The notes under the pieces were generated by a model. That model searched no databases. It was not told where the DNA came from and saw nothing but the letters and a program-made list of their open reading frames with translations. From the NCBI GenBank assembly GCA_034440615.1, contig JAOTOM010002909.1, positions 59,615-123,614 on the forward strand: a stretch of 64,000 nucleotides of DNA. Reading direction: 5' to 3'. Below are positions 32,883-43,857 of the stretch, in pieces (within the stretch, counting starts at the first letter, position 1; every line of letters begins with the position of its first letter). The translations under genes were made by a program, and so were the position numbers. Source of the stretch: Ashinkailepas kermadecensis. Lineage: Eukaryota > Arthropoda > Thecostraca > Neolepadidae.

Positions 32883-33880
32883 CGCAGACACACTGTCACG
32901 TGGTCTGCGTGGCGGCCAGTCTGGCACGGTACCGACAGCCACAGCGCCACTGTCGGACTCGCAGACACACTGTCACGTGGTCTGCGTGGCGGACAGTCTG
33001 GCACGGTACCGACAGCCACAGCGCCACTGTCGGACTCGCAGACACACTGTCACGTGGTCTGCGTGGCGGCCAGTCTGGCACGGTACCGACAGCCACAGCG
33101 CCACTGTCGGATCGCAGACACACTGTCACGTGGTCTGCGTGGCGGACAGTCTGGCACGGTACCGACAGCCACAGCGCCACTGTCGGACTCGCAGACACAC
33201 TGTCACGTGGTCTGCGTGGCGGACAGTCTGGCACGGTACCGACAGCCACAGCGCCACTGTCGGACTCGCAGACACACTGTCACGTGGTCTGCGTGGCGGA
33301 CAGTCTGGCACGGTACCGACAGCCACAGCGCCACTGTCGGACTCGCAGACACACTGTCACGTGGTCTGCGTGGCGGACAGTCTGGCACGGTACCGACAGC
33401 CACAGCGCCACTGTCGGACTCGCAGACACACTGTCACGTGATCTGCGTGGCGGACAGTCTGGCACGGTACCGACAGCCACAGCGCCACTGTCGGACTCGC
33501 AGACACCCTGTCACGTGGTCTGCGTGGCGGACAGTCTGGCACGGTACCGACAGCCACAGCGCCACTGTCGGACTCGCAGACACACTGTCACGTGATCTGC
33601 GTGGCGGACAGTCTGGCACGGTACCGACAGCCACAGAGCCACTGTCGGACTCGCAGACACCCTGTCACGTGGTCTGCGTGGCGGACAGTCTGGCACGGTA
33701 CCGACAGCCACAGCGCCACTGTCGGACTCGCAGACACACTGTCACGTGGCGGACAGTCTGGCACGGTACCGACAGCCACAGCGCCACTGTCGGACTCGCA
33801 GACACACTGTCACGTGGCGGACAGTCTGGCACGGTACCGACAGCCACAGCGCCAGGGTCAGATTCGCAGCTCACCGTCAC
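32883..33880. repeat. 77-bp minisatellite, 13 copies
   Basis: The unit contains GTGGTCTGCGTGGCGGACAG, TCTGGCACGGTACCGACAGC, CACAGCGCCACTGTCGGACT and CGCAGACACACTGTCAC. Units are nearly identical; two near the end lack GTCTGCGTGG. 77 is not a multiple of three, so each open frame cycles through all frames; the frames are not genes. Confidence 0.98.
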
Positions 33881-33884
33881 GTGA

Positions 33885-35305
33885 TCTGTGTAGTTGCCGG
33901 GGGAGGGATGCAGTCTCGACGGTGAGACTTGATCTGAATAAGAATCAGTGAGACACAAACTGACACATCACTCCAAAACTCAATGCAGCGGATGGTTCAG
34001 TAGCACGTCCCATACGTGAGTGAGGGTTCGCCGGCTCGCCAGCCTGATGTTAGAGATATATTTTTCGCCGGTCGGCCGCCGGGGAGACGACAGCGCCTGG
34101 AGAGTGTTCGCCGTATCGCCGAACATACACGCCCCATGGACGCTTGGCGCATTTATTTCACGGGCATCTCGCGATCGCCGGCGATCTCGGTTTATCGCAC
34201 TACCTTCGGATCATCGGTTACATTTACTGATGCTTGGGCTACTCCAGACGAGTCCAAAATGACTGTCGCCGACTGCACACCAGTCAAAGCTGGTAGCGAT
34301 GCTTCCTCGTGGCATCTTCCCCCGCGCCATATAGCAGACACAGACAGACACAGCGTGCCAGCACGATGCATGTCTGAATACAGCCCGAAGCGCAGCAGCT
34401 GCCAGAGCAACTCAGTGTCAACACAAGAGTCGTGCGACGAGTGGGTTGGTCATTGCCCGGGTCAGTGAGTGACGATCGATACCATTCCTATGGCCGTCTT
34501 CATGACAAATTGGCGGAGCTTGCGTGCAGAGTACGTGCTGATGACAGCGGAATTCCACCACGTAGCTTGAAGAACTTCGAATAATGCAAACGCAAGTGTC
34601 GAGCACGAAAGGAAAATATGGGGATTGTGGCATGTCGTTTAGGTTGGCAGAAATGCCGACTAAACAGCAGGTACATGCCAGTTCATGCTGGCAATAATAA
34701 TAACAGTCCTGTCAATAAAAGAAGGCTGAAAGCTCGATAGCCTTCTGTACTTTCAACCACTGCATGCTTTCAGTCACTACTTACATGTATTTCTCTGACT
34801 TCGCATTCAAACGCAGATCTTTACTTTTATGAATTGAGGATGGTCATCATGGGTGCAGCTTTAGCATTAACCCGCGCCAGATCGGAGGGAGGGATCGGGC
34901 GAAGGCTTTTGTACACCTACTTCCGGTTCTCCGGCGATAGTCGGACAATAAGTCAGCGTGGTTCGCTGAAACTTCGCTGGTTGTGAAACTTCGCTGAAAT
35001 GCTGTTTATTCACCCTTGTGACATGCACAGCGCAAATGTTGACTCGACATCATACAGCCACTGACCTGGACCGGGCCAGATGGGACCACCTCCAAAATAA
35101 TGGAACCATTATAGCTTAATTGGCCTTCTATCGTTGTCTTCGAACGGACACAAATTATTGGATGCATACGATTGGAAACTCGATCTCGACTTTTCGACTT
35201 TTCCAGCTTTCCAGCATCCCAAATTCCCAGATATTTCGATGTCACTGACCTGAGAGTGAGGCAAATGCTAAGCATTTCATTTGTGATCTAAAAATAAACT
35301 AATGT
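33885..35305. other. unique sequence, CpG-rich 34.02-34.20 kb, no gene supported
   Basis: Contains the 14-bp palindrome GATCGCCGGCGATC (34173-34186) within CG-rich, CGCC-repeating sequence. A 150-codon plus-strand frame (34016-34468) is not recognisable. Confidence 0.4.
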
Positions 35306-35514
35306 CAGTGGCGCAGCCAGTAATTTCCTAAGGGGGAGGAGACAACAACAAAAATGCGCAGAACCGGAGAAAGCTTCGGGCACGCGAAACGCCCCGAAAA
35401 TTTAGGGTTTTGCGTGGTGAAAATCTCAAAATTTATCGCTTGATCTAGTGTATTTTTGATCGCTAAGGGGTGGGAGGTGGGGGCTATGGGGAGGGGACCT
35501 TGGCTGCGCCTCTG
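35306..35514 (-). mobile_element. 209-bp hAT-like MITE, third copy, inverted
   Basis: Ends CAGTGGCGCAGCCAGTAATT (left) and, reverse-complemented, CAGAGGCGCAGCCAAGGTCC (right). The interior TTTTGCGTGGTGAAAATCTC matches the other two copies in inverse orientation. No convincing 8-bp target duplication (ACTAATGT against CCTGAGGT). Confidence 0.8.
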
Positions 35515-37074
35515 CCTGAGGTCAACAACTTCAGGTGCCTTTAACAGCTCTCGCTCGGACCTACCCAATGGTAAGTTTATTTTGCTTGTAGACTCCACAA
35601 TCTAGGGGATAGAGACTGTGGAGGGGGGGTCAGACCCGCCGGTCGGGAAACTTGAATGTTGACCCCGGCCGGTCACCGTGATGATGAAATGTATTTTCTA
35701 GTCATGAGGTGCCGTGTGGAAGAATACAAGTCCAACAACTTGAGAAAAACGTCCTCCAAATTACACAATGCAAAACTTTGAAGCATCGCAAATTTCCTGT
35801 TGAACTAATACGAAGCAAATGCTCATGTGGAAATTGAGGTCATGAAATAAAATCCAGGCAAAACACGCTAAGCTTTAGCTAAATTTGTGAGAAGTTAGGA
35901 AAACAAGAAAATGACCTCTGATGAGCATAAAAATTGACCTGAGGTCAAATGCTTAAGCATGTTTCGAGATCGCCTTGCTGAGATCTCACCGTCTGTCTTC
36001 TTATTGCTTTACCCAGGTCATCTTGGTGACGAGATGGAGAGGGAAGGCTGTTCAGCCCACACTCGACCGGCCAAAGTGGATTCCGTTGCCGATTAGGCGC
36101 GGGTGAACAGTCTTGTCTTTGAGTACCATCTTGTCCTGTGTCTTTGAGTACTATCTTGTCTTGTGTCTTTGAGTACCATCTCAATATATCTCAGCACCAT
36201 CTATTTTTTTTGGAAATCCGACAATGTTGGCTTATGCTGTGGTCTATCAGGCTTCTGGTAATATGCCAAAAATTCAGCACCTGGTTCAATAACACCGGCC
36301 GGAATTTTGTGGACGAAAAATGGAGAACTTCACTAATGACTACCATTGCTGTTTTGCTTCGCCACAGGAAAACAAATACGAATACGAAGATGAACTGAAC
36401 TGAAATAATTTTTTAAGGTCACGGAAAAAAACTTTAAACGATGGGCCACGAACAGCACCACTACAAGCATAATCGCCGTTGTGGTAGGGACCTGCCGAGT
36501 GATATTTGATCTAGTGTGTATCTGAAAGTCCGGCAGCTCACGACACAAATGATCCAAAATGATTGGTATCTATGACAACGGTCACAGGTGCCAAACTGTA
36601 TGTTGCATGCACGACCATGACGAACATAATCTAAGACTAGACTCCAGATGGAACTCAACATCGGCCATCACAGGACATGACCGGGCCATTCCAAATACAT
36701 ATGAATTTAAAATGCTGGTCAGGAATCTGCCAGACGTTGGCTACACAAAGAATACGCGCCACAGTGGCCCAGGCTGGAGCAGAAGAATCAACACAACCGT
36801 TCCCGGGAAGCAGGAATATGCTCTACCATGTTTGCGTCGGGATATCGGTGGCGCCAAATACGTGCATTTTTAATTGCTTGTTATTTGGCCTTTGACAACG
36901 CTGATGAAAACTCTCCGGGGTAGCACAATCTGCTGACAAGATAACGGCGAATTAGCAGAAGTATTTTTTTTAAAACATGTGTACAGGGGCGAATCTAAAA
37001 GCATGGATGAATGATATTCAAAAGAAAGTGTCATTTTCATGCAAAATCTCGGCAAAAACCGGCCTCTTGGGGGT
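35515..37074. other. unique sequence with a short 27-bp repeat
   Basis: CTTGTCTTGTGTCTTTGAGT ACCAT-type units repeat 2-3 times at 36113-36181. Nothing else was recognised. Confidence 0.4.

Positions 37075-37107
<33 letters not shown>
37075..37107 (+). repeat. 33-base G homopolymer
   Basis: An uninterrupted run of 33 G, preceded by GGGGGT. It is a strong potential quadruplex and a likely site of sequencing error in length. Confidence 0.95.
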
Positions 37108-37108
<1 letters not shown>

Positions 37109-37463
37109 GCATGGTTCCGTTGGTCCCCATTGGATACGCCTATGCATCACATGCACACACACGTGTCGCCTCTGCTATTGACCCCAGCTTCCACCAACCA
37201 TCTCCCCCTCCCATCCGCTCTCCTGATCCTTGGCTCAGGGCCCGATTAACACCAGCACACACCTAAATAACCCCAAGCTGAGGCGCATAGTGCCAGGAGA
37301 CTGTGTTAGCGCAGAGCCGGCTGGAATTCACGAGTTGCCTCAGGCATGGAGCCCCAGGAGGGCCCAGCAAGACGTCCAGAGGGTTAGAAGACCAGAGGAA
37401 AGTGAACACCAGAGGAAGTGGTGATTCTTACTTTGAAGAGTGGTGCTTGCTTCAGTGTATAAC

Positions 37464-37829
37464 TCCTGTGTTGCTCTGTAACCCCTGTGATGCTGTGTAG
37501 CTCCTGTGTTGGCCCCTCTCCTGTGTTGCTGTGCAGTTCCTGTGTTAGACCATCTCCTGTATTGCTGTGCAGCTTCTGTGTTGGCCCCTCTCCTGCGTTG
37601 CTATGCAGCTTCTGTGTTGGCTCCTCTCCTGTGTTGCTGTGTAACCCCTGTGTTGCTGTGTAGCTCCTGTGTTGGCCTCCATCCTGTGTTGCTGTGTAGC
37701 TGCTGTGTTGGCCTCCATCCTGTGTTGCTGTGTAGCTCCTGTGTTGGCCTCCATCCTGTGTTGCTGTGTAGCTCCTGTGTTGGCCTCCATCCTGTGCTGC
37801 TGTGTAGCTGCTGTGTTTCCCCCTCCCCT
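37464..37829. repeat. 36-bp minisatellite, about 10 copies
   Basis: The unit is GTTGCTGTGTAGCTCCTGTG then TTGGCCTCCATCCTGT. The left units are diverged (GGCCCCTCTCC). 36 is divisible by three, so it stays open in some frames. Confidence 0.96.
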
Positions 37830-38674
37830 GTGTTGATAGTTTTATAAGTTACGCGCCAGCTTGGTCCGCCAGAATAGAAACATTTCGCATTATATGGCAT
37901 GGAACGAAAATGGCCGTATCCCAAACATAGTTTTAAGTGCACGAGCCTTCAACTTTCTTCGAAGAAAAAAATCGTGACTTCGTTAGCTCCCTTCCCTGAC
38001 TCTCACCAGCACACGCACTTCTTCACAGAGCGACACATCCAACAACAGGCAGTTCTCCTCTTCAGTGGAATGCAGAGTCCACCCGCGACCAACCGGCGTG
38101 AAAGATTGGCGACGTATATGACGCAGCAGTCGGATGCGTCGTAAAAGAACCCAAGCAAGTGGCCTTTTCTTGAACGCGTGCCTTTCTGCCGGGCACCAAT
38201 CTGTGGTGTCAGTCCGGTGCGAGACCAGCTCAGAGTGCTGCCGTCCGGTTCACTCCGAAACATTCCGGATAGCTCCGGATGGGATCTGGCGCGGCAGCCA
38301 ACTTGGGGCGTAATTATCCAAATCGCGCGGTTTATTTCTGCAGCCAGGGACGTGTATAAACGTCAGAGGTGTGGTGGGTCTGACATTGAGTGACGGACTG
38401 AAATGGGAGCGGCTCGGCCAGCGCTGCTTGTCCTGAACCGTGGATTGGCTGAGCTGGGAGGAGTGATGGGAAGGACCAACTACGTAACTAAGAGACTCAG
38501 TCAACGCTGTGTTATCCTGAATCATAGGCTGACTGAGGTGGAACGGGACTCAATCTGCACTGTGTTTGGTCCTCAGTCATGGCCTGACCAGGGTGGGAGG
38601 TAAGGGCGATGGGAGAGGGAGGAGCGTCACCGGGCAGTTTTTTTGGTACGGTGGGTACAGCTTCCAGTCAACGC
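37830..38674. other. unique sequence, no gene seen
   Basis: Flank to the left of the 5.2-kb hAT-like element. Short open frames are not recognisable. Confidence 0.4.
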
Positions 38675-38799
38675 CATAGGGTCAAGGGTGTCGCCACCGG
38701 GGGAACAGAGGGGGCAGTCGCCCCCCTTGCCGTGAGATTGGGGGGGCGCGCCCCCCTGAAATTTGAGGAAGCCCCTATCCGGAAATGCAGAGGAAAAAA

Positions 38800-40020
38800 G
38801 TGAGCAATGAGGCCGACGAGACATGAGAGGAGGCCTCCAAGACGTGAGAGGAGGCCCCTAATTTGAAGAAGGAGTCACCTAGGAGAGGATAGGAGGCCCC
38901 AGAAATCAAGAGAGTGCCAACAATTGGCACGGAGGCCCCCAGGAATGCAAAGGAGGCCCCCAGGATGGCAAAGGAGGCCCCCAGGATTGCAAAGGAGGCC
39001 TCCAGGATTACAAAGGAGGCCCCCATGATTGCAAAGGAGGCCCCATGATTGCAAAGGAGGCCCCCATGATTGCAAAGGAGGCCCCCATGATTGCAAAGGA
39101 GGACTCCAGGATTGCAAAGGAGGCCCCCAGGATTGCAAAGGAGGCCCCCAGGATTGCAAAGGAGGCCCCCAGGAATGCAAAGGAGGCCCCCATGATTGCA
39201 AAGGAGGCCCCCAGTATTGCAAAGGAGGCCTCCAGGATTACAAAGGAGGCACCCAGAATTGAAAATGAGGCCCCAGTATTGCAAAGGAGGCCCCATGATT
39301 GCAAAGGAGGCCCCAGGATTGCAAAGGAGGCCCTCAGGATTGCAAAGGAGGCCACCAGGATTACAAAGGAGGCCCCAGGATTGCAAGGGAGGCCCCCAGG
39401 ATTGCAAAGGAGGGCCTCATGATTGCAAAGGAGGCCCCCAGGATTTCAAAGGAAGTCCCCAGGATTGCAAAGGAGGCCCCAGAATTGCAAAGGAGGCCCC
39501 CATGATTGCAAAGGGGGCCCCCAGGATTGCAAAGTAGGACTCCAGGATTGCAACCTCCAGGAATGCAAAGGAGGCCCCCATGATTGCAAAGGAGGCCCCA
39601 TGATTGCAAAGGAGGCCCCAGGGTTGCAAAGGAGGCCCTCATGATTGCAAAGGAGGCCACCAGGATTACAAAGGAGGCCCCAGGATTGCAAGGGAGGCCC
39701 CCAGGATTGCAAAGGAGGGCCCCATGATTGCAAAGGAAGTCCCCAGGATTGCAAAGGAGGCCCCATAATTGCAAAGGAAGCCCCCATGATTGCAAAGGAG
39801 GCCCTCAGGATTGCGAAGGAGGCCCACAGGATTGCAAAGGAGGCCCCCAGGATTGCAAAGGAGGGCCCCCAGGATTGCAAAGTAGGACTCCAGGATTGCA
39901 AGGGAGGCCTCCAGGAATGCAAAGGAGGCCCCCATGATTGCAAAGGAGGCCCCATGATTGCAAAGGAGACCCTCAGGATTGCAAAGGAGGCCCCCATGAT
40001 TGCAAAGGAGGCCCAATACG
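38800..40020 (+). repeat. 21-bp minisatellite AGGATTGCAAAGGAGGCCCCC, about 52 copies
   Basis: The core unit is GGATTGCAAAGGAGGCCCCC plus A, with frequent CATGATTGC and one-base-shorter variants. The first units (38.80-38.93 kb) are diverged. Because the period is seven codons, all six frames give heptapeptide repeats (such as ASFAILG on the minus strand). These open frames are by-products. The array sits next to the left terminus of the hAT-like element. Confidence 0.97.
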
Positions 40021-42130
40021 GAAGGAAGACCTCAGAAAATGAGAGGAGGTCCAAAGACGGAAGAGAAAGCCAGTGGATATGAGATGAGGTTTCGGAGACG
40101 CAAAAGCAGTCCCCAAAACGAGTCCCCCAAGACGCGAGAGTAGGTCTATAATTTGCAAGAAGCACCTGAAATGGCAGGAGTCGTGCCGGGGTACTTGAAA
40201 ATCACGATATGAGCCCAAAAAGATCCGGCCGGGGCCCCTGAAAATCACGCTGAGCCTAGGGGTACCAAAAATTCACGCCCCGACCATGAAAATCACGCTA
40301 GGGGCACGATAGGTCGTACCGTTCCCCAACAGTATCATTGGGACACACATGAAGCCTGGGAAACGAAAAACAATCCGGGCATGGATAATCACTCTGTGGC
40401 CCCAACAATCACACCAAAAGCATCCAAAACGTATTGGACACCCACAAAGTGTCGAGGTCGCTAAAACTCGCGTTAGGGATCCAAGCAAATGACGTCGGGA
40501 CACAAAAGATTACATTGGACTAAAAAAGTCGCGTCGCAGCCCTCGAAAATCTCACTGGGGACCAAAAAGGTCGCGCCTGGACCCCAAAGGTTGCAGCTGC
40601 CCCAAAAATCAATTATGAACCGGAATGTCACTCTGCGCCCCCAAAAATCGGGTCAAAGTCCCCCCCCAAAAAAAACCCGTTGGGCACTTGAAAAAAACGT
40701 GTCAGGGCACCGAAAAAAATCGCACCTGGAGACCGAAGAATCGTACCAGGACCCAAAAATATCACATAAGGACCTATAAAAAATAGAACTCTATGTCCAA
40801 AAGTTCACACCGAGACTCGATCGAATCGACCCCAGCACCGGAAAATTAAGAACAGGTCCGGAAAAAAATTACCCGGAGGGCATTTATACTCCGAAAGGTG
40901 CCATCGGCTGAAAAAAAGTCCTTCGGTGGCCGCAGTGACATATAAAAGGGGCAAAAGCCCCCTCCCTACTACGAGGGATATGCTCCCAAGAATCGAGCCG
41001 AGGCCCCCAAAAGTCGCGCTGGGGACACAAAAATTCGCGTCGGTGCACCAGAATTCGCGTAGGGGCTCAAAGTAAATCCGGCGGGCCCCAGAAATCTCGC
41101 CCCGAGGCACGAAAATTTGCAACAGGAACCGCCAAGATCGCGTTGGGGTCACAGCTAAGTACAACGAGCCCCGCAAACTCGAACCGGTCCCACCAAATTT
41201 CGCGCTCAGACCCACAATTCCCATCGGTAGTACCGAAAATTTGGTCTGGGCATACAAAATTAACGTCGGGGTTGCCAACAATTGGCGTCTAGGGTTCCAC
41301 ATAGGCACCGTGTGACCCCCAAAGTCGCATCGGTACCCGAAAATTAAAGCCGGAGCCCTCCAAAATAAGGAGGGATTGCAAAAAAAAAGTCCGAGTCAGG
41401 ACAATGGTTCTGGAGCACCGAACATGTCATCAGATGCCTTGACAAATCGCGTACGGCATCGAAAAACATACCGAAGCTCGATGAAAATTGAGGTGAGATA
41501 CAAAAACATGGCGCCAGGGACTCGAAAAATCAGGACGGGATTCAAAATTTAAAGAAAATTCAGAAGGATCCACAAAAAATCGCGTTGAGCCCAGATAACT
41601 GGCGTTGGGTCCCGGAACCACGCGTCTGGGTGCGATAAGTCGCGCTTGGACCCATAAAAATCACACCGAAGCCCCAAAATCGTGCTGGGGCCCCACAAAT
41701 GTGCGTCAGAAGCCCCAAATAAACACAGCGGGACCCTATGAGCACAACGGGGACCGAAAATGCGAATGGCCCTCCAAAGCGCAGTTTCGCAAAAAGCGGC
41801 AGGGCCCGAAAACATGCGTTGTAGCCATAACTATATATACCGGGAACTCTAAAAAAATATAAAAAAACACCGGAAGCTCTCAAGGCACACAGGGGCCATA
41901 CCATCGCACAAGGGCCTGAAAAGAGGCTGGGGCCGCAAAAAGCAACATGGTCCCAAAACGAACAAAAATACCGGGCACTAAGTAAACACATCGAGATCTT
42001 TGAAAACGCCCCAACTAAAAAAAAATATTCGGTGCGCAAAAAAGCAACAAAACCCTAAAACGAGCAGGGGTTTCGAAAATGCGTTGGGCCTCTAACAAAA
42101 ATGAATTGGAGCCCTAAGACACATCCATAG
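40021..42130 (+). repeat. highly decayed roughly 21-bp tandem array
   Basis: About 2.1 kb of recurring ..CCCCAAAAATCGCGCTGGGG.. words at about 20-23 bp spacing. Examples are ACCAAAAAGGTCGCGCCTGG, CCCCACAAATGTGCGTC and GAAAATCACGCTAGGGGCAC. Few units are identical. It is continuous with the 21-bp array, so probably its older part. Open frames here are by chance. Confidence 0.75.
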
Positions 42131-43754
42131 ATGAAGAAATACGAAACGGGTCCAAAGAAGTACACTCAGGCAGGGCCTCGGTTCCGTAGCCAACCTGGAA
42201 GCATGTTTAATCAAAGATATGAGGTGCATCAAAGCGCAGCGGGTATCCGCATTTCTTCACCATAAAATATGGGAAGTAGGGAACTAATGATCGAATTTAA
42301 TTAATCGAATTTTCGCAGCGAACGCCCATACGAAGCATTTTATGACGTCAGATATGGCGCAAGTCTATCATGTGGCAGCAATTAGCAAAGCGTAGGAGGC
42401 CCAGCAGAATCCGTAGCATCGCACGAAGTGTGGCGAATGCGCCAAATGCGCAAGATGGGTGTGCACGTGCACAAACGTTGGCGTCGTGGCGACCGGGCAC
42501 TATGAACTGGAATGTCTGAAATGGGGAAATTTTACATTTCAAAGTGATTTGTGTAGGTGTAATTTCAGCAGTGCGAGGTGACTTATCAAGGGATACCAAA
42601 AGAATACATTCGAACAGGGTGGGGGAGCTAGGGTTGAAATCGGACGAATCAGAAACGATAGTGGTAGATTAGGCCCCTCCACAGGATAATTCAGTTGATC
42701 ACTAATTATTTTATTTAAAAAGGTCCCCTTTGACAAAATAGTGGTCGAAATCGGAAGACTTTATTCAGTAGTTGGACCCCCTCCAAATACGTATGCCCAC
42801 TCCACTTGACGCAAATATAGGTGCGTCACTGGTCCCCCAATAATTTTCAGAAACTTACGCCCATGGAGCAAAGCCAACATTGCAGGGGTAAATTCCCCTT
42901 CACAAGCATACAAAACAACACCAATGCCCCATATTAAATGGGAGGAATGATATTTTAAAATTTATTTTCTTCCTACAAAGTTGTCTTCTGTGATTACAGC
43001 CTGCATGATTAGAGTTTCCCAGCTTCAATACCTTTCAACGACATAATTTACAAAACGGTACAGCACAGCGATAACCATGAGCGTGACGGCGTGGGATTCG
43101 AAGGTTTTGCATTATTTATGCATTGTCATTGGTGCATTGTTGCATTGCCATTGATGCAGGGTTGTTCAATGCTTGTTCTTGCCGTTAATTTATTCGCGGA
43201 GGATTTATTATTTTAGCTTCTGTGCCAAGTGCCTTGCAGCCAGCACCAAATGTTATTAAAAAAAAAAAAATCCCTAAGATGACGATCAGAAAACCAATTC
43301 AATCCACTTCTCGTTGTCACTTCCGCGAAATTTTCGTCCTAGGACTGAGAAATGATCGTTTAAGTTTGTTTATGAGATCAAGCTGGTGGGAATGACTAAC
43401 AGTAGTGATGAACCTAGCTATGATTCAGTTAAACTTGGTGGACATAGAAGTGGGTTCATCAATGAGAGATATCTTTAGGATATGCTCAGCACGAACCCCA
43501 CCAGCTCGCTACAATCTAGAGGCCAGCGGGAAGATTCTTCTCGTCGATAAAGCATAAAGATATTGGTTTGTTTTGGCACTGACGTATTTATCCACATTTG
43601 CTTATTTATACCCTGGTATGGCTCAGTTCTCAGCGAAAAAAAAAGATTCTTGCTATTGCGCTTTGCGTAAATGATGCACCATGCCAAGAACAAACAAGAC
43701 ATCAATATGAAATCATGTTCCCATTCGGGAACCATACTAAGAGCCTAAAAAGCA
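42131..43754. other. unique interior of the hAT-like element
   Basis: No transposase, BED finger or dimerisation motif was recognised in any frame. AT-rich. Confidence 0.5.
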
Positions 43755-43857
43755 ATAGGAGGCCCTAACACAGTGGAGGCCCCTTTTCGGGGAGCAGGAG
43801 GCCCCCTATCAACATTGCCCCCTGGAAGAATTTCGTGGCGACGCCACTGCATAGGGT

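Larger units (their letters stand above)
38683..43849. mobile_element. 5.2-kb non-autonomous hAT-like element with expanded internal tandem arrays
   Basis: The left end reads CAAGGGTGTCGCCACC. The right end, reverse-complemented, reads CAGTGGCGTCGCCACG: 12 of 16 matching. CATAGGGT flanks it exactly on both sides (38675-38682 and 43850-43857), an 8-bp duplication typical of hAT elements. The interior holds a young 21-bp array (38.93-40.02 kb), a heavily decayed array of similar period (40.02-42.13 kb) and a 1.6-kb unique stretch. A last patch of GGAGGCCC motifs lies beside the right end (43.755-43.82 kb). No transposase was recognised. Confidence 0.8.

Noticed and set aside
32842..33884. 199-276-codon frames as a gene
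   Set aside because: The 77-bp array shifts frame every unit, so the peptide only cycles through three translations of one repeat.
35298..35522. 8-bp target duplication for the third MITE copy
   Set aside because: Flanks ACTAATGT and CCTGAGGT do not match, so no duplication is claimed.
39446..40165. 239-codon minus frame of ASFAILG/PPLQSWG heptapeptides
   Set aside because: Product of the 21-bp minisatellite; equivalent frames exist on the other strand.
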